DNA of 64,000 nt from Methylocystis rosea (GCF_003855495.1 NZ_CP034086.1:1897501-1961500); one strand, 5' to 3'; shown: positions 25,847-36,162, counted from the first letter of the stretch. The notes: generated by a model not told the origin, from the sequence alone. A program made the numbers and translations.

Positions 25847-26863
25847 CTAACCACCACTCTTGGTCGACTTGCGCGGCGCAAGCTGCGCTTCGCGCGCCGC
25901 AGCGGCCTCTTCGGTCAGCCTGACGCTGACGCGGTCGGGAATGCGCAAGTCGATGAACATGACGTCCTTGTCGAGGATCCGCGCCTCTCGCTGCAGCCGC
26001 GCGAGCGTCTCCAGCGCGCCGGATGGATCAATCTCCGGCAGTTTCACCGTGACGCCATTCGTCACCTCGAAGTTCCAGCGGCGTCCCGCGACGAGCACGC
26101 CGGCCTTGATGCGATGCGCAAGGTCGCCGGCCTTCGTCATCAGCATGAGAAATTCGAGCAGCCGCTTCTGCGCGCCCTCGCCGACGACGAACGGCAAACC
26201 GAGATAGCGCTGGTCGCGCAACTCATCGATCGGCACGCCGTCTTCGGAAATGACGGCGACGCGTCCGTCGCGCTGCCACAAGGCGCTTGGCTGCCGCTCT
26301 TCGATCGCGACGACCAAGCGATCGGGATACAGCTTCATCACCCGCGCGGTTTTGACGAGGGGGACCTGCATCAGCCGGTCGCGCACCGCCGTCGCATCGA
26401 GAAAGGGCAAGGAGTTTCGCGGGCCGACGCCCGCGGCGTCGAGAAGTTCGCGTTCGGTCAAACGCGATTGACCGGTGATGGTGACGGCGGAAATCGGAAA
26501 CCCGGCGGCGCGCGCCGCGATGTCGTAGAGCTCGCCCTCACTTGCGACGAGAGCGGCGTAGCCGCCGTTCTCGACGAATCCCGCCGCGCCGATCGCGGCG
26601 AAGAGCGCTAGCGTCGCCAGAGCGCCGACGCCGGGACGGCCCAGCAAGGCGAGGCGCGAAAGGAGGCGTTCACCGCGGGTTCTTCGCGCCGACGCGCGCG
26701 GAGCGACCGCCGCGGCGACGGGAACGGCTGCCGGCGGCGGGGAGGACGCAACGGCGGCCGCCGCCAAGGCGTATGGGGCTTCTCCGGGAACGATGGGGAC
26801 GAGCGAGTGCCGAGCCGAAAATGACTCTCTCAACGATCGCAGGATGCGTCTTCCACCATCCAT
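25847..26863 (-). CDS. ftsQ: Cell division protein FtsQ
   Basis: FtsQ is a bitopic divisome protein. The 338-residue product has a cytoplasmic N-terminus of about 75 residues rich in Ala and Pro, one membrane segment (GALATLALFAAIGAAGFV), a POTRA domain (ITGQSRLTERELLDAAGV) and the FtsQ domain (ERQPSALWQRDGRVAVISEDGVPI). The start overlaps the end of ddl by 34 bases and the stop is just before ftsA, the usual tight ddl-ftsQ-ftsA order. Confidence 0.95.
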   Translation of the reverse strand: MDGGRRILRSLRESFSARHSLVPIVPGEAPYALAAAAVASSPPPAAVPVAAAVAPRASARRTRGERLLSRLALLGRPGVGALATLALFAAIGAAGFVENGGYAALVASEGELYDIAARAAGFPISAVTITGQSRLTERELLDAAGVGPRNSLPFLDATAVRDRLMQVPLVKTARVMKLYPDRLVVAIEERQPSALWQRDGRVAVISEDGVPIDELRDQRYLGLPFVVGEGAQKRLLEFLMLMTKAGDLAHRIKAGVLVAGRRWNFEVTNGVTVKLPEIDPSGALETLARLQREARILDKDVMFIDLRIPDRVSVRLTEEAAAAREAQLAPRKSTKSGG

Positions 26864-27753
26864 CTGACCAACTCGCCGAATGAAAAACCTGCGTATGCCG
26901 CCATTTCTGGCACGAGCGAGGTCTCCGTCATTCCCGGCTGCGTGTTCACTTCCAATACGACGAGCTCGCCCGTACCTCCGGGGCGGTCGTCGTATCGGAA
27001 GTCCGCGCGGCTTACGCCGCGACAGCCGAGAGCTCGGTGAGCCTCAAGGGCCAAATGTTGGACCTCTTGGTAAATATTCTGTTTAAGATTTGCCGGAAGG
27101 ACGTGTTTCGAGCCGCCCTTGGCGTATTTCGCGTGATAATCGTACCAGCCGCCGTCGGCAGCGAGAATTTCGATCACGTCGAGAGCCTTGTCGTTCATGA
27201 CCGCGCATGTGAGTTCGCGCCCGGCGATGAACTGCTCCGCGAGCATCATGTCGCCATGAGTCCAATCCTCACGCCATAATTCCTGCGGGGGATGCTCTTG
27301 GCCCTCGCTGACGATGAAGACGCCGAAGGAGGAGCCTTCGGAAACGGGCTTGAGGACATATGGAAGGGGCAGCGCGTGCGCTTTGGCGGCGTCGAGCCTG
27401 TGCAGAACGCGCCCTTTTGGCGTCGGAACGCCGGCCGCCGCCATCACCGTCTTCGCGATATCCTTTTTCATCGCCACCGAAGAGGCGAGCACGCCCGAGT
27501 GCGTGTAGGGGATGCGCAGAAGCTCCAGCGCGCCCTGAATGCAGCCGTCCTCGCCAAACTTGCCATGAAGCGCGTTGAAGGCGACATCGGGTTTGAGCGC
27601 CGCAAGAACATTTGCGACGTCATGCCCCGCGTCGACGCGGGACACTTGAAATCCCTGCTCTTCGAGGGCTTTCGCGCAGGCTTCGCCCGAGCGCAAGGAA
27701 ATTTCGCGTTCGGCGGAGAGTCCGCCCATCAGAACGGCGACGTGCTTGGTCAT
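26830..27753 (-). CDS. ddl: D-alanine--D-alanine ligase
   Basis: This cytoplasmic ATP-grasp enzyme of 307 residues makes D-Ala-D-Ala for the peptidoglycan stem. Features are VLMGGLSAEREISLRSG at the N-terminus, HGKFGEDGCIQGALELL, the ATP-grasp lysine in PYVLKPVSEGSSFGVFIV, and the metal-binding VLEVNTQPGMTETSLVPE. The length and motifs fit DdlB. It lies between murB and ftsQ, as expected for the dcw cluster. Confidence 0.97.
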   Translation of the reverse strand: MTKHVAVLMGGLSAEREISLRSGEACAKALEEQGFQVSRVDAGHDVANVLAALKPDVAFNALHGKFGEDGCIQGALELLRIPYTHSGVLASSVAMKKDIAKTVMAAAGVPTPKGRVLHRLDAAKAHALPLPYVLKPVSEGSSFGVFIVSEGQEHPPQELWREDWTHGDMMLAEQFIAGRELTCAVMNDKALDVIEILAADGGWYDYHAKYAKGGSKHVLPANLKQNIYQEVQHLALEAHRALGCRGVSRADFRYDDRPGGTGELVVLEVNTQPGMTETSLVPEMAAYAGFSFGELVRWMVEDASCDR

Positions 27754-27778
27754 GTGCTCTCGACTTGAAAAATGCCAA

Positions 27779-28057
27779 CTAGAGTTCCGAATAGGCGGCT
27801 TCGTCGGCTTCCGAAGCCCATTCGGCGAATGTGGCGAAAGGACAGAATGAGTCGCTTAACGCGCCTGACGCTGGCGAAACTCGATCTTTGACCGAAGGAC
27901 TCTTCTTCGGTCCTTGCTCGTCGCCGCCTTTCGACGTGGCCGCCGTTTCAGTAGCGTCCGAGAATCTGTGCGATCTATTTCGAGGCGGCACGGCGGGAAT
28001 CTCCTCAAGCGTCCACGCTAAGATCTCAGCAGCGACTCCGCAATCTTCTGGCGCCAT
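27779..28057 (-). CDS. 92-residue hypothetical protein between murB and ddl
   Basis: This open frame begins six bases after the murB stop codon with an ATG preceded by GAGATGA, and ends 25 bases before ddl. The middle is low-complexity and charged (GGDEQGPKKSPSVKDR). The end, PFATFAEWASEADEAAYSEL, has an acidic, aromatic pattern of the kind seen at the tails of small regulatory or antitoxin-like proteins. Its codons use A or T in third position more than the flanking genes do. I cannot assign a family; it could be a fast-evolving or acquired small gene, or a non-coding spacer with an accidental frame. Confidence 0.5.
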   Translation of the reverse strand: MAPEDCGVAAEILAWTLEEIPAVPPRNRSHRFSDATETAATSKGGDEQGPKKSPSVKDRVSPASGALSDSFCPFATFAEWASEADEAAYSEL

Positions 28058-28062
28058 TCATC

Positions 28063-28983
28063 TCAAGCGACGCCTATACGCTTGATTTCCCAATGTAGTT
28101 CGACGCCGCTCGTTTCGCGCACGCGCCGGCGCACCTCTTCGCCAAGCGCCTCGATGTCGGCGGCGCTCGCACGCCCCCGATTGATGAGAAAATTGCAATG
28201 CATTTCGCTCACCTGCGCATCGCCGACGACGAGTCCGCGACAGCCGGCCGCATCAATCAATTGCCATGCCTTGCGGCCGTCAGGATTCTTGAAAGTCGAG
28301 CCGCCGGTCTTTTCCTTGATCGGCTGCGAGGCCTCACGCGCCGCGGTGATGCGATCCATCTCGGCGATGATCGTCGCCGGATCGCCGGGACGTCCCTGGT
28401 AAAGCGCCTGCGTGAAGATCACATCGTCGGGGGCGGAACAATGGCGATAGGAATAGCCCATGTCGGCGACGCCAAAGACGCGGACGTCGCCGGCGCGGTC
28501 GACGCCGCGCGCTTCAATCAGCGCGTCCTTGGTCTCGCCGCCATGCGCGCCGGCGTTCATGCGCAACGCGCCGCCGATCGCGCCGGGAATGCCGCGATAG
28601 AAGGCGAGTCCGTCAACGCCCGCTTCGGCGGCCGCGCGCGCGGCCTTCACGTCGGGGACCGCGGCGCCGACGCGCAGCCTGCAGCCGTCCTCGACGACGA
28701 TCTCGCCAAAACCCTTGGCCGACAGGCGTATGACCACGCCTTCGACGCCGCCGTCGCGCACGATCAGATTGGAGCCAAGGCCGACGACGGATACGGGAAT
28801 CTCTCGCGGCAATCGCGCGAGGAAATAGGCGAGATCGGCTTCGTCGGCCGGCATGAACAGGATCTGCGCCGGCCCGCCGACGCGGAACCATGTGTAAGGC
28901 GCGAGCGGCTCATTCGCCGTGATGCGCCCGCGCAATTGCGGCATCGTGGCCGTTATATCAGCGGAGATATCGGGGAAGGTCAT
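28063..28983 (-). CDS. murB: UDP-N-acetylenolpyruvoylglucosamine reductase
   Basis: MurB is an FAD enzyme that reduces enolpyruvyl-UDP-GlcNAc to UDP-MurNAc. The 306-residue product has the FAD motifs [14 protein letters not shown] and [14 protein letters not shown], then [23 protein letters not shown]. The catalytic serine region is [12 protein letters not shown] and [15 protein letters not shown] follows near the end. This is the type I MurB form. It is the first of the murB, unknown ORF, ddl, ftsQ, ftsA, ftsZ run, separated from murC by a toxin-antitoxin pair. Confidence 0.97.
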   Translation of the reverse strand: MTFPDISADITATMPQLRGRITANEPLAPYTWFRVGGPAQILFMPADEADLAYFLARLPREIPVSVVGLGSNLIVRDGGVEGVVIRLSAKGFGEIVVEDGCRLRVGAAVPDVKAARAAAEAGVDGLAFYRGIPGAIGGALRMNAGAHGGETKDALIEARGVDRAGDVRVFGVADMGYSYRHCSAPDDVIFTQALYQGRPGDPATIIAEMDRITAAREASQPIKEKTGGSTFKNPDGRKAWQLIDAAGCRGLVVGDAQVSEMHCNFLINRGRASAADIEALGEEVRRRVRETSGVELHWEIKRIGVA

Positions 28984-29012
28984 GTGCGGCTTTCGGCTTG
29001 ATCGGCGCTACG

Positions 29013-29450
29013 TCACAGTTCCGCGATTTGGATGACACGCACGCCATGACCCGAGCGGAAGCGGCGATCGTTCGTGACGAAGATATCGCATTGCGAGGCC
29101 AACGCTGTTCGAAAATGCACCGCGTCTATCAGTCTTAGGCCGAGATCGGCGCCGAGGCGCGCCGCCCCGACGAGAGTATCGAGGTCCACGGGCCGAATGT
29201 CGAAGGTCCTCTCCTCAAAGAACAGTCGATCGTAACCGTTTTCGAGCACCTGACTCTGACGTCTGAAGGCGCCGTAAAAGCATTCCGCAACGCAGATTTC
29301 ACTCGTGACAAAGGTCGTGTTTCGTTCGATGAGGGCGTACCAGAGGCTGGAGACCTTCGAATAAAACGCCGGATTCGCCTCGATGAAATAGATGACCGAG
29401 TTTGCATCGAAATAGGCCCGCCCGCCTTCGACCGGAAGCGTCTCATTCAT
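29013..29450 (-). CDS. vapC: PIN-domain toxin, VapC-like
   Basis: This 145-residue predicted ribonuclease has the acidic residues of a PIN domain: Asp in AYFDANSVIYFIE, Glu in ICVAECFYG, Asp in RLIDAVHFRTALA and Asp in FVTNDRRFRS. The family cleaves RNA and is normally held inactive by its antitoxin. The chosen ATG 29450 overlaps the antitoxin stop by eight bases. The pair sits between murC and murB in the same direction as the cell-wall genes. Confidence 0.88.
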   Translation of the reverse strand: MNETLPVEGGRAYFDANSVIYFIEANPAFYSKVSSLWYALIERNTTFVTSEICVAECFYGAFRRQSQVLENGYDRLFFEERTFDIRPVDLDTLVGAARLGADLGLRLIDAVHFRTALASQCDIFVTNDRRFRSGHGVRVIQIAEL

Positions 29451-29724
29451 CGCCGCGGAATTCACGGATGCGCGCGTCGATCTCCTCAATGGATTGCGGT
29501 CCGACAAGCCGGTGGCCGATTCCCTCCAGCTCCTTCAGGCGACGAATGCGCTCTTGCGGCGAAGGCTGGGTTTCCTTTTGCACGATGCGCGGAAGAAACT
29601 GCTTTAGCGTTTCCTCAACGAGATAAGAACGCGAACGGCGCGTGCGCCGCGCCGCCTCGTCGAGGATTTTACGCGTTTCGTCGGTAAGACGGACGGATGT
29701 CGGCGCGGGTGAGGCGGATTTCAT
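29443..29724 (-). CDS. vapB: Ribbon-helix-helix antitoxin of the vapC-like toxin
   Basis: This 93-residue protein has an N-terminal ribbon-helix-helix DNA-binding region (TSVRLTDETRKILDEAARRTRRSRSYLVEETLKQFL), and a C-terminal acidic part (IEEIDARIREFRGDE) expected to wrap the toxin. It is translationally coupled to the PIN toxin. A perfect palindrome starts 14 bases upstream of its start codon and is probably the operator for autorepression by the antitoxin or the complex. Confidence 0.85.
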   Translation of the reverse strand: MKSASPAPTSVRLTDETRKILDEAARRTRRSRSYLVEETLKQFLPRIVQKETQPSPQERIRRLKELEGIGHRLVGPQSIEEIDARIREFRGDE

Positions 29725-29737
29725 GACCCAGATAGGT

Positions 29738-29756
29738 TTGACTACGATGTAGTCAA
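29738..29756. promoter_or_regulatory. Palindromic operator of the vapBC pair
   Basis: The sequence TTGACTACGATGTAGTCAA is a perfect inverted repeat with eight-base arms and a three-base centre, lying 14 to 32 bases upstream of the antitoxin start. A related half-site (TTGTAGTAA) follows directly. TAGTC-type core dyads like this are typical targets of ribbon-helix-helix antitoxins, so autoregulation is the likely function. Confidence 0.7.
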
Positions 29757-29833
29757 TTGTAGTAACGATCCTGCGGAAGTCAAATCATGCCACATAATTC
29801 ACGTCACTTCGTCACGAGCTACGAAGCGTCCAA

Positions 29834-29944
29834 CCCTCCCCCGCTTCGCGGGAGAGGGAGCGGGCCACGCGTTTCGTCCAAGCCCCGCGAACGCCGCTCG
29901 TCAGGGTCCTCTCCCGCTTTAGCGGGGAAGGGACAGGGAGGGGG
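29834..29944. repeat. REP/MITE-like palindromic element between vapBC and murC
   Basis: Two hairpins are present, at 29834-29858 (CCCTCCCCCGC, TTC loop) and 29908-29931 (CCTCTCCCGC, TTTA loop). The element ends are themselves inverted: CCCTCCCCC at 29834 pairs with GGGAGGGGG at 29936-29944. The layout is that of REP-type or BIME-like elements common in GC-rich Rhizobiales. Only one copy lies in the window, so dispersal is assumed. Confidence 0.6.
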
Positions 29945-29958
29945 CGAAACCAACGCCA

Positions 29959-31365
29959 TCACCCCTGCCCCGCCGCGAGCTGCTCCGGCAGCGCATAGGC
30001 CCATTGCGTGATATTGCCGGCGCCAAGACACACGACATAATCGCCCGGCGCGACGATCTCGCGAACCATCGCCGCCAGCACTTCGGGAGAGGGCAGCCCC
30101 ATCGCGCGGCGATGGCCATGCGCCTTGATGGCGGACACGAGCGCATCGCGATCAGCGCCCGGAATCGGCTGTTCGCCCGCCGGATAGACGTCGGCGATGA
30201 TGACCACGTCCGCGTCGTTGAAACAGGTGGCGAAAGCATCGAAAAGCGACTGCAGCCGCGAATAGCGATGCGGCTGCATCAGCGCGACGACCTTGCCCTT
30301 GGTGGAGGCGCGCGCCGCGCGCAGCACGGCGGCGATTTCGACGGGATGATGTCCATAGTCGTCGAAAATCTGCACGCCGTTCCATTCGCCCGTCTTGGTG
30401 AAGCGCCGCTTCACGCCGCCAAAGCCGGCAAGCGCCTTGCGGATTTGTTCGGGCGACAGGCCGAGCTGATTGGCGACGGCGATCGCCGCCGTCGCGTTCA
30501 ACGCATTGTGATGGCCCGGCATCGGCAGGACGAGATTTTCGAGATAGATCGCCTGCGACGTCTTGCGGTCGCGCAGCAGCACATTGAACTTCGACACGCC
30601 GCCCTCGAGATCGACGTCGAGCAGACGCACGTCGGCCTGCGGATTTTCGCCATAGGTGATGACGCGGCGGTCCTCGATGCGGCCGACGAGCTCCTGCACG
30701 GTCGGATGATCGAGGCACATCACCGCGAAGCCGTAGAAGGGAATATTCTCGACGAAGTTGCGGAAGGCTTCCTTGATGGCGTCGAATGTATGGAAATGGT
30801 CGAGATGTTCGGGATCGATATTGGTGACGATGGCGACGTCCGCCGGCAGTTTGAGAAACGTGCCGTCGCTTTCGTCGGCCTCCACCACCATCCAGTCGCC
30901 GGCGCCAAGACGCGCATTCGTGCCATAGGCGTTGATGATGCCGCCGTTGATCACGGTCGGATCGAGGCCGCCGGCGTCGAGCAGCGTCGCAACGAGCGAG
31001 GTCGTCGTCGTCTTGCCATGCGTGCCGGCGATGGCGACGCATTGCTTGAGGCGCATCAACTCGGCCAGCATTTCGGCGCGACGCACGACCGGCAGACGTT
31101 TTTCGCGCGCCAAGACAAGTTCGGGATTGTCGCGCTTGATCGCGGTGGAGACGACGACCACTGCGGCTTCGCCGAGGTTTTTCGCGTCATGTCCGATGCT
31201 GATCGTCGCGCCCTTTTCGACGAGACGCTTGACGTTGGCGTTCTCGGCCGCGTCAGATCCCTGCACCTTGTAGCCGAGATTGAGCAGCACTTCGGCGATT
31301 CCAGACATGCCGATGCCGCCGATGCCGACGAAGTGAATCGGGCCCAACTCTTTCGGCAGTTTCAT
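29959..31365 (-). CDS. murC: UDP-N-acetylmuramate--L-alanine ligase
   Basis: MurC adds L-Ala to UDP-MurNAc using ATP in the cytoplasm. The 468-residue protein shows the N-terminal [21 protein letters not shown], the Mur-ligase P-loop [29 protein letters not shown] and the C-terminal [18 protein letters not shown]. Its start follows the murG stop by only a base or so, and it ends the continuous rsmH-to-murC run before the repeat element. Confidence 0.97.
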   Translation of the reverse strand: MKLPKELGPIHFVGIGGIGMSGIAEVLLNLGYKVQGSDAAENANVKRLVEKGATISIGHDAKNLGEAAVVVVSTAIKRDNPELVLAREKRLPVVRRAEMLAELMRLKQCVAIAGTHGKTTTTSLVATLLDAGGLDPTVINGGIINAYGTNARLGAGDWMVVEADESDGTFLKLPADVAIVTNIDPEHLDHFHTFDAIKEAFRNFVENIPFYGFAVMCLDHPTVQELVGRIEDRRVITYGENPQADVRLLDVDLEGGVSKFNVLLRDRKTSQAIYLENLVLPMPGHHNALNATAAIAVANQLGLSPEQIRKALAGFGGVKRRFTKTGEWNGVQIFDDYGHHPVEIAAVLRAARASTKGKVVALMQPHRYSRLQSLFDAFATCFNDADVVIIADVYPAGEQPIPGADRDALVSAIKAHGHRRAMGLPSPEVLAAMVREIVAPGDYVVCLGAGNITQWAYALPEQLAAGQG

Positions 31366-31366
31366 C

Positions 31367-32476
31367 CTAGCTCCGTTTCGTAGCGCCTGTCCGCGCCACG
31401 TCGATGATCAGATCGGCGAGACGATCGGCGGCGTCGGCGACGCCGACGCTCTTTGCGGCTTCGGCGCGCGTCGCGAGTTGCGCCGGCGCATTGATGAGTT
31501 CACAAAGCCGCCGCGTCAAAAACTCCGGCGTGAAGTCGCTCTGGCGCACGGTTTCGGCGCCGCCCGCCGCTTCGAGAAAAGCCGCGTTCGCCGCCTGGTC
31601 CTGGTCGAGCGCATGCGGCAACGGCACCAGCATCGCCGGTCGCCCGACGACCGCGAGCTCCGAGACCGTCGACGCGCCGGCGCGGGTGATGACGAAATGC
31701 GCCGCAGCGAGCCGCGCCGGGAAGTCGGCGAAAAAGGGCGCAATCTCGGCGTCGACCCCAGCGCCGGCGTAGATCGCCTCGACCCGCGCGATATCTTCGG
31801 GACGCGCCTGTTGAACGACAGAAATTTTCGCCCGCAGCGCGTCGGGGAGCGCCGCGACGGCCGCCGGCGCGATGTCCGCCATAACGCGGGCGCCCTGAGA
31901 GCCGCCGGCGACGAGCAGCCGGAACATTCCATCGTCGAACGAAGGATAGGGAGTCTTGGCGGCCTCGAGCACATTGGGACGCACGGGATTGCCGGTGACG
32001 ACGACCTTGCTTTGCAAGGCTGCGGGCACGGCCAGAGTCGGCAGGCCGGCGGCGATCCTGTCGACGCGGCCGGCGAGGAAGCGATTGGCCTTGCCCATGA
32101 CGCCATTCGCTTCATGCAAAGCGCTCGGCACGCCGATATAGGACGCCGCAAGCAAGGGCGGAACGGTCGGGTAGCCGCCGAAACCGATCACCGCGGCCGG
32201 CTTGACCTGGCGCAGCAGCGCGACAGCCTGCGCAGTTCCAAGGGCAAGACGCGCGACCGCCTGAGCCTTGGCGAGCAGCGAGCCGCCCCGCGGCGTGCCG
32301 GCAGGAATCACATGCAGGGCTCGCGCCGGAAAGGCGCCGCCGTAGCGCAGGGCGCGCTCCTCGGTGACGAGCTCCACCGCCAGCCCGCGGGCGGCGAGCG
32401 CATGCGCAAGCGCCTCGGCCGGAAAAAGATGGCCGCCGGTGCCGCCGGCGGCGAGGAGAATCGGCGAATCGATCAT
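31367..32476 (-). CDS. murG: Undecaprenyl-PP-MurNAc-pentapeptide GlcNAc transferase
   Basis: MurG transfers GlcNAc to lipid I to form lipid II at the inner face of the membrane. The 369-residue GT28 enzyme has the N-terminal [19 protein letters not shown] loop, [26 protein letters not shown] and [34 protein letters not shown] 32476 is used because it starts 14 bases after the ftsW stop and gives the canonical N-terminus; the frame extends 17 codons upstream into ftsW. Confidence 0.97.
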   Translation of the reverse strand: MIDSPILLAAGGTGGHLFPAEALAHALAARGLAVELVTEERALRYGGAFPARALHVIPAGTPRGGSLLAKAQAVARLALGTAQAVALLRQVKPAAVIGFGGYPTVPPLLAASYIGVPSALHEANGVMGKANRFLAGRVDRIAAGLPTLAVPAALQSKVVVTGNPVRPNVLEAAKTPYPSFDDGMFRLLVAGGSQGARVMADIAPAAVAALPDALRAKISVVQQARPEDIARVEAIYAGAGVDAEIAPFFADFPARLAAAHFVITRAGASTVSELAVVGRPAMLVPLPHALDQDQAANAAFLEAAGGAETVRQSDFTPEFLTRRLCELINAPAQLATRAEAAKSVGVADAADRLADLIIDVARTGATKRS

Positions 32477-32489
32477 ACTGAGGCTTTTA

Positions 32490-33644
32490 TCACGCGGCGG
32501 CGGGCGCGCCCGTCGCGGCGAGCTCACTTAGCACGCGGGACCGCGGCCGCTTACGCGTGACGGCGAGCAGAAAGCCCATGCCGAGCGACAGCGAAATAAG
32601 CGAAGAGCCGCCATAGGAGACGAAGGGCAGCGTCATGCCCTTAGCGGGCATGAGATGCACGTTCACCGCCATATTGATGCAGCTCTGCAGGCCAAACAGC
32701 ATCACGAGTCCCGCCGTCGCAAAACGGCAGAAGGGATCGCTGTTGCGCGCCGCCGAAAACAGCCCCCGCACCACGACGAAGGCGAAGACCCCGGCAAGCG
32801 CGATGCAGACAAGGACGCCGAATTCCTCGCCGATGACCGCGAAGATGAAATCGGTGTGGGAGTCGGGCAGGATTCGCTTGATGACCCCTTCGCCTGGGCC
32901 CTTGCCGAACCACGAACCTGCGATGAAGCTTTCAAGCGCCGTCTCCGACTGGAAATTCGCGGGCACGCCTGCGACCGGCGGCGGCGGCTCCAAAAAGGAT
33001 TCGATACGCGCGTGGACGTGCGGCACGAACTTGTAGGCGAGCAGCGCCGAGACGCCGCCAACCCCGCCCAAACCGACAACCCAGATCCAGTGCAAGCCGG
33101 CCATGAAAAACAGCGCCGCCCAGACAATCGAAATCAGCATCGTCTGGCCGAAATCAGGCTGCAGCATCAGCGGCGCGATCGCGATCGGCAGCAGCAGAAG
33201 CGCGATCAGATTGCCTGGAACATCCTTGCGACGCGCCCCTTCGGAGAAGGCCCAGGCGACGAGCACGACGAAGGCCGGCTTCAAAAATTCCGACGGCTGA
33301 ACGCCGAAGATCCATCGCTTCGCGCCCTTCACTTCCTGACCGTAGAAGATGGTGGCGAAGACAAGCGCGAGAGAGACGACGAAAATCACCAGCGCCAGTC
33401 GGCGCACGTGACGCGGCGAAAGAAACGACGTCGCAATCATCAAGACGAGCGCCGGCAGAAGATACAGCACTTGCCGGTTGACGAAGTGGAAGGTCGGCAG
33501 ATGCAGCCGCTCCGCGACGGGCGGGCTGCCGGCCATGGCGAAGACGAGTCCCGCGACGATCAGCAGCGCGAGGCTTGCAAGCAGCCAGCGATCCACTGTC
33601 CACGCCCAGTCGGAGAATAAGGATCGTTCGGCGCGCGAGATCAT
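32490..33644 (-). CDS. ftsW: Lipid II glycosyltransferase of the divisome (SEDS family)
   Basis: FtsW is a polytopic septal peptidoglycan polymerase of the SEDS family that works with FtsI. The 384-residue product has about ten hydrophobic segments, the conserved loop [25 protein letters not shown], and [19 protein letters not shown] followed by the C-terminal [28 protein letters not shown]. Its ATG overlaps the murD stop (ATGA). Confidence 0.97.
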   Translation of the reverse strand: MISRAERSLFSDWAWTVDRWLLASLALLIVAGLVFAMAGSPPVAERLHLPTFHFVNRQVLYLLPALVLMIATSFLSPRHVRRLALVIFVVSLALVFATIFYGQEVKGAKRWIFGVQPSEFLKPAFVVLVAWAFSEGARRKDVPGNLIALLLLPIAIAPLMLQPDFGQTMLISIVWAALFFMAGLHWIWVVGLGGVGGVSALLAYKFVPHVHARIESFLEPPPPVAGVPANFQSETALESFIAGSWFGKGPGEGVIKRILPDSHTDFIFAVIGEEFGVLVCIALAGVFAFVVVRGLFSAARNSDPFCRFATAGLVMLFGLQSCINMAVNVHLMPAKGMTLPFVSYGGSSLISLSLGMGFLLAVTRKRPRSRVLSELAATGAPAAA

Positions 33645-35068
33645 GTCAGCTCTCCTTTTCGCGCCGCGATCACGGCGGGAAGCCCTTCGACGAGGCCGCG
33701 AAACGCGTCGCCCCGCGCCTCGAAATTGGCGAACTGGTCATAGGAGGCGCAGGCCGGCGACAGCAGCACGACCGGCTCCGGCGCGCCTTCGGCGAGCGCG
33801 TCGAGCGCCGCGCGCGTCGTCGCGACGTCAAGCGTTCCGCAATGTTCGAAAGGCAGCGCGCCTTCCAGCGTGCGCGCAAAATTCTCGGCGGCCTCGCCGA
33901 TCAGATAGGCTTTGCGGATGCGCGAGAAATGCGGACGCAGCGGTTCGACGCCGCCCTCTTTCGATCGGCCGCCGAGAATCCAGTAGATATCGGTAAAGCT
34001 CACCAAGGCCTTTTCGGCGGCGTCGGCGTTGGTCGCCTTCGAGTCGTTTACGAAAAGCGTGCGCTCGATGCGCCGGACCTCCTCCATCCGATGCGGCAGG
34101 CCGGGGAAGCTCAACAATCCGCGCAAGATCTCGTCGTCGTCCAATCCGCATTCCCACGCGGCGGCGGCGGCAAAGGCGGCGTTCTGCGCATTATGCGCGC
34201 CGCGAAGCGCGCGCGCGCCGTCGAGCGAACCGATCAGCTCAGCTTCCTCGGGCGGATGTCCCTGCTCGCGGAAATAAACGCTTCGATCCTCGACATAGAA
34301 CCCCCAGTCGAGCGCACGCTTCCCGGAGACGGGCACGACGCGCCGCTCGGGGGACTCGGCTTCAACGAGGCGCGCGCCGATCGCATGGCAATAGGCGTCG
34401 TCGACGCCGATCAGAGCCACTTCCGCCGCGGCGACGAGCCGCTCCTTAATCGCTGCGTAATTTTCGATTGTCCCGTGACGATCGATATGATCCGGCGTGA
34501 TGTTGATCAGCACGCCGATGGTCGGCGCCAGCGAGGGCGCGAGATCAATCTGGAACGACGAGCATTCGATAACGTGAATGCGCTCATCGGACGGCGGCTC
34601 GAGGTCGAGAATCGGCACGCCGATGTTGCCGCCGAGCTGAACGTCGCGGCCGGCCTCGCGCAAGATATGCGCGATCAGCGCCGTGGTCGTCGATTTGCCG
34701 TTTGTGCCGGTGATGGCGATGAAAGGCGATCCCCCGGCGCGCGCTTCGCGTTCGCGGCAGAACAGTTCGACGTCGCCGATGATCTCGACTCCGGCGGCTT
34801 TCGCCGCCTGCACCGTCCAATGCGGCTCGGGATGGGTCAGCGGCACGCCGGGAGAGAGAATGAGCGCGTCGAAGCCGCTCCAATCCGCCGCCGCGAGATC
34901 CTCGAGCGCTACGCCTTGCGCGACGGCCTTGAGTCGGCCGGCCTCGCCGTCATCCCAGGCGGCGACCTGCGCGCCGCCGGCGATAAGGGCGCGGGCCGTT
35001 GACAGACCCGAACCGCCGAGGCCAAAAAGCGCGACGCGCTTGCCCTTGAATGTCTCGACCGGCGTCAT
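33641..35068 (-). CDS. murD: UDP-N-acetylmuramoylalanine--D-glutamate ligase
   Basis: MurD adds D-Glu to UDP-MurNAc-L-Ala. The 475-residue product begins with a Rossmann-like [14 protein letters not shown], then carries the P-loop [18 protein letters not shown] and later [17 protein letters not shown] and [15 protein letters not shown] 35068 follows the mraY stop by two bases, with GAGG just upstream inside mraY. The reading frame stays open far into mraY, but that part is out-of-frame mraY sequence and not part of the protein. Confidence 0.97.
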   Translation of the reverse strand: MTPVETFKGKRVALFGLGGSGLSTARALIAGGAQVAAWDDGEAGRLKAVAQGVALEDLAAADWSGFDALILSPGVPLTHPEPHWTVQAAKAAGVEIIGDVELFCREREARAGGSPFIAITGTNGKSTTTALIAHILREAGRDVQLGGNIGVPILDLEPPSDERIHVIECSSFQIDLAPSLAPTIGVLINITPDHIDRHGTIENYAAIKERLVAAAEVALIGVDDAYCHAIGARLVEAESPERRVVPVSGKRALDWGFYVEDRSVYFREQGHPPEEAELIGSLDGARALRGAHNAQNAAFAAAAAWECGLDDDEILRGLLSFPGLPHRMEEVRRIERTLFVNDSKATNADAAEKALVSFTDIYWILGGRSKEGGVEPLRPHFSRIRKAYLIGEAAENFARTLEGALPFEHCGTLDVATTRAALDALAEGAPEPVVLLSPACASYDQFANFEARGDAFRGLVEGLPAVIAARKGELT

Positions 35069-35070
35069 CG

Positions 35071-36153
35071 TCACCTCAGCTTCAAGGTCGAGAGGCCCAT
35101 CAGGGCCAGGACGAAGGCGATGATCCAGAAGCGGATGACGATCTGCGGCTCCTTCCACCCCTTCTGTTCGAAGTGGTGATGGATCGGCGCCATCAGGAAG
35201 ATGCGCTTGCCGGTCAGCTTGTAATAGACGACCTGGATGATGACTGACGCGCCTTCGATAACAAAAAGGCCGCCGACGATGACGAGCACGAACTCCTGCT
35301 TCACCGCCACCGCCACGGAGCCGACGAGCCCGCCGAGCGCCAGAGAGCCGGTGTCGCCCATGAAGATTTGTGCGGGCGGCGCGTTGAACCACAAAAAGCC
35401 GAGCCCTGCGCCGATGAAGGCCGAGCAGACGATCGTCAATTCGCCAACGCCGGCCACGTAATTCACGCCAAGATAATTCGAAAAGATCGAATTGCCGACG
35501 AGATAGGCGAAGATCGCAAAGGCGCCGGCGGCGATCATCGACGGCACGATGGCGAGCCCGTCGAGTCCATCGGTAAGATTGACGCAATTGCCCGCGGCGA
35601 CGATGACGAAGGCGCCAAACAGGATGAAGAGCGGACCCAGCGTCGCGACATAGCCCCGCACCATGGGGATGGCGAGCTTCGTCATGTTGTCGCCGCCGGT
35701 TTCCATCAGCGCGTAGCAGGCCAGGCCGGCAATCATAAACTCAAGCGCCAATCGCATCTTGCCCGAGAAGCCGGCGTGCGACTGCTTGGTCACCTTGAGA
35801 TAGTCGTCATAAAAGCCGATGAGGCCGAAGCTGACGGTGACAAAGAGCACGATCCACACATAGGCGTTGCGCAAATTCGCCCAGAGCAGCGTCGCCGCGA
35901 CGAGTCCCGAGAGGATCATCAGGCCGCCCATCGTCGGCGTGCCTTTTTTGGTCACGAGATGCGAAGCCGGTCCGTCCTCGCGGATCGGCTGGCCCTTGCC
36001 CTGCTTGATGCGCAACGCGGCGATCACGCCCGGACCGAAGAAAAACACAAAGAACAGCGCCGTCGCCGCCCCCATGGCGGCGCGAAAAGTGATGTAACGG
36101 AAGACGTTTAGCGGACTGTAAAGATAAGAGAAGTCCGCAAGCAGGGTTAGCAT
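35071..36153 (-). CDS. mraY: Phospho-N-acetylmuramoyl-pentapeptide transferase
   Basis: MraY is the integral membrane enzyme that makes lipid I from UDP-MurNAc-pentapeptide and undecaprenyl phosphate. The 360-residue protein has about ten membrane segments. The catalytic aspartates are in [15 protein letters not shown] and [11 protein letters not shown], the third acidic site is [12 protein letters not shown], and the histidine motif is [15 protein letters not shown]. It ends [12 protein letters not shown]. It lies between murF and murD as is standard. Confidence 0.97.
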   Translation of the reverse strand: MLTLLADFSYLYSPLNVFRYITFRAAMGAATALFFVFFFGPGVIAALRIKQGKGQPIREDGPASHLVTKKGTPTMGGLMILSGLVAATLLWANLRNAYVWIVLFVTVSFGLIGFYDDYLKVTKQSHAGFSGKMRLALEFMIAGLACYALMETGGDNMTKLAIPMVRGYVATLGPLFILFGAFVIVAAGNCVNLTDGLDGLAIVPSMIAAGAFAIFAYLVGNSIFSNYLGVNYVAGVGELTIVCSAFIGAGLGFLWFNAPPAQIFMGDTGSLALGGLVGSVAVAVKQEFVLVIVGGLFVIEGASVIIQVVYYKLTGKRIFLMAPIHHHFEQKGWKEPQIVIRFWIIAFVLALMGLSTLKLR

Positions 36154-36162
36154 CGTCTCTCC

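Noticed and set aside
30004..31383. 459-codon plus-strand frame over murC
   Set aside because: It is an antisense shadow of murC with arginine and histidine-rich composition and no ribosome binding site.
35069..35587. N-terminal extension of murD reaching into mraY
   Set aside because: The extension is out-of-frame mraY sequence; the canonical MurD N-terminus begins at ATG 35068, just after the mraY stop.
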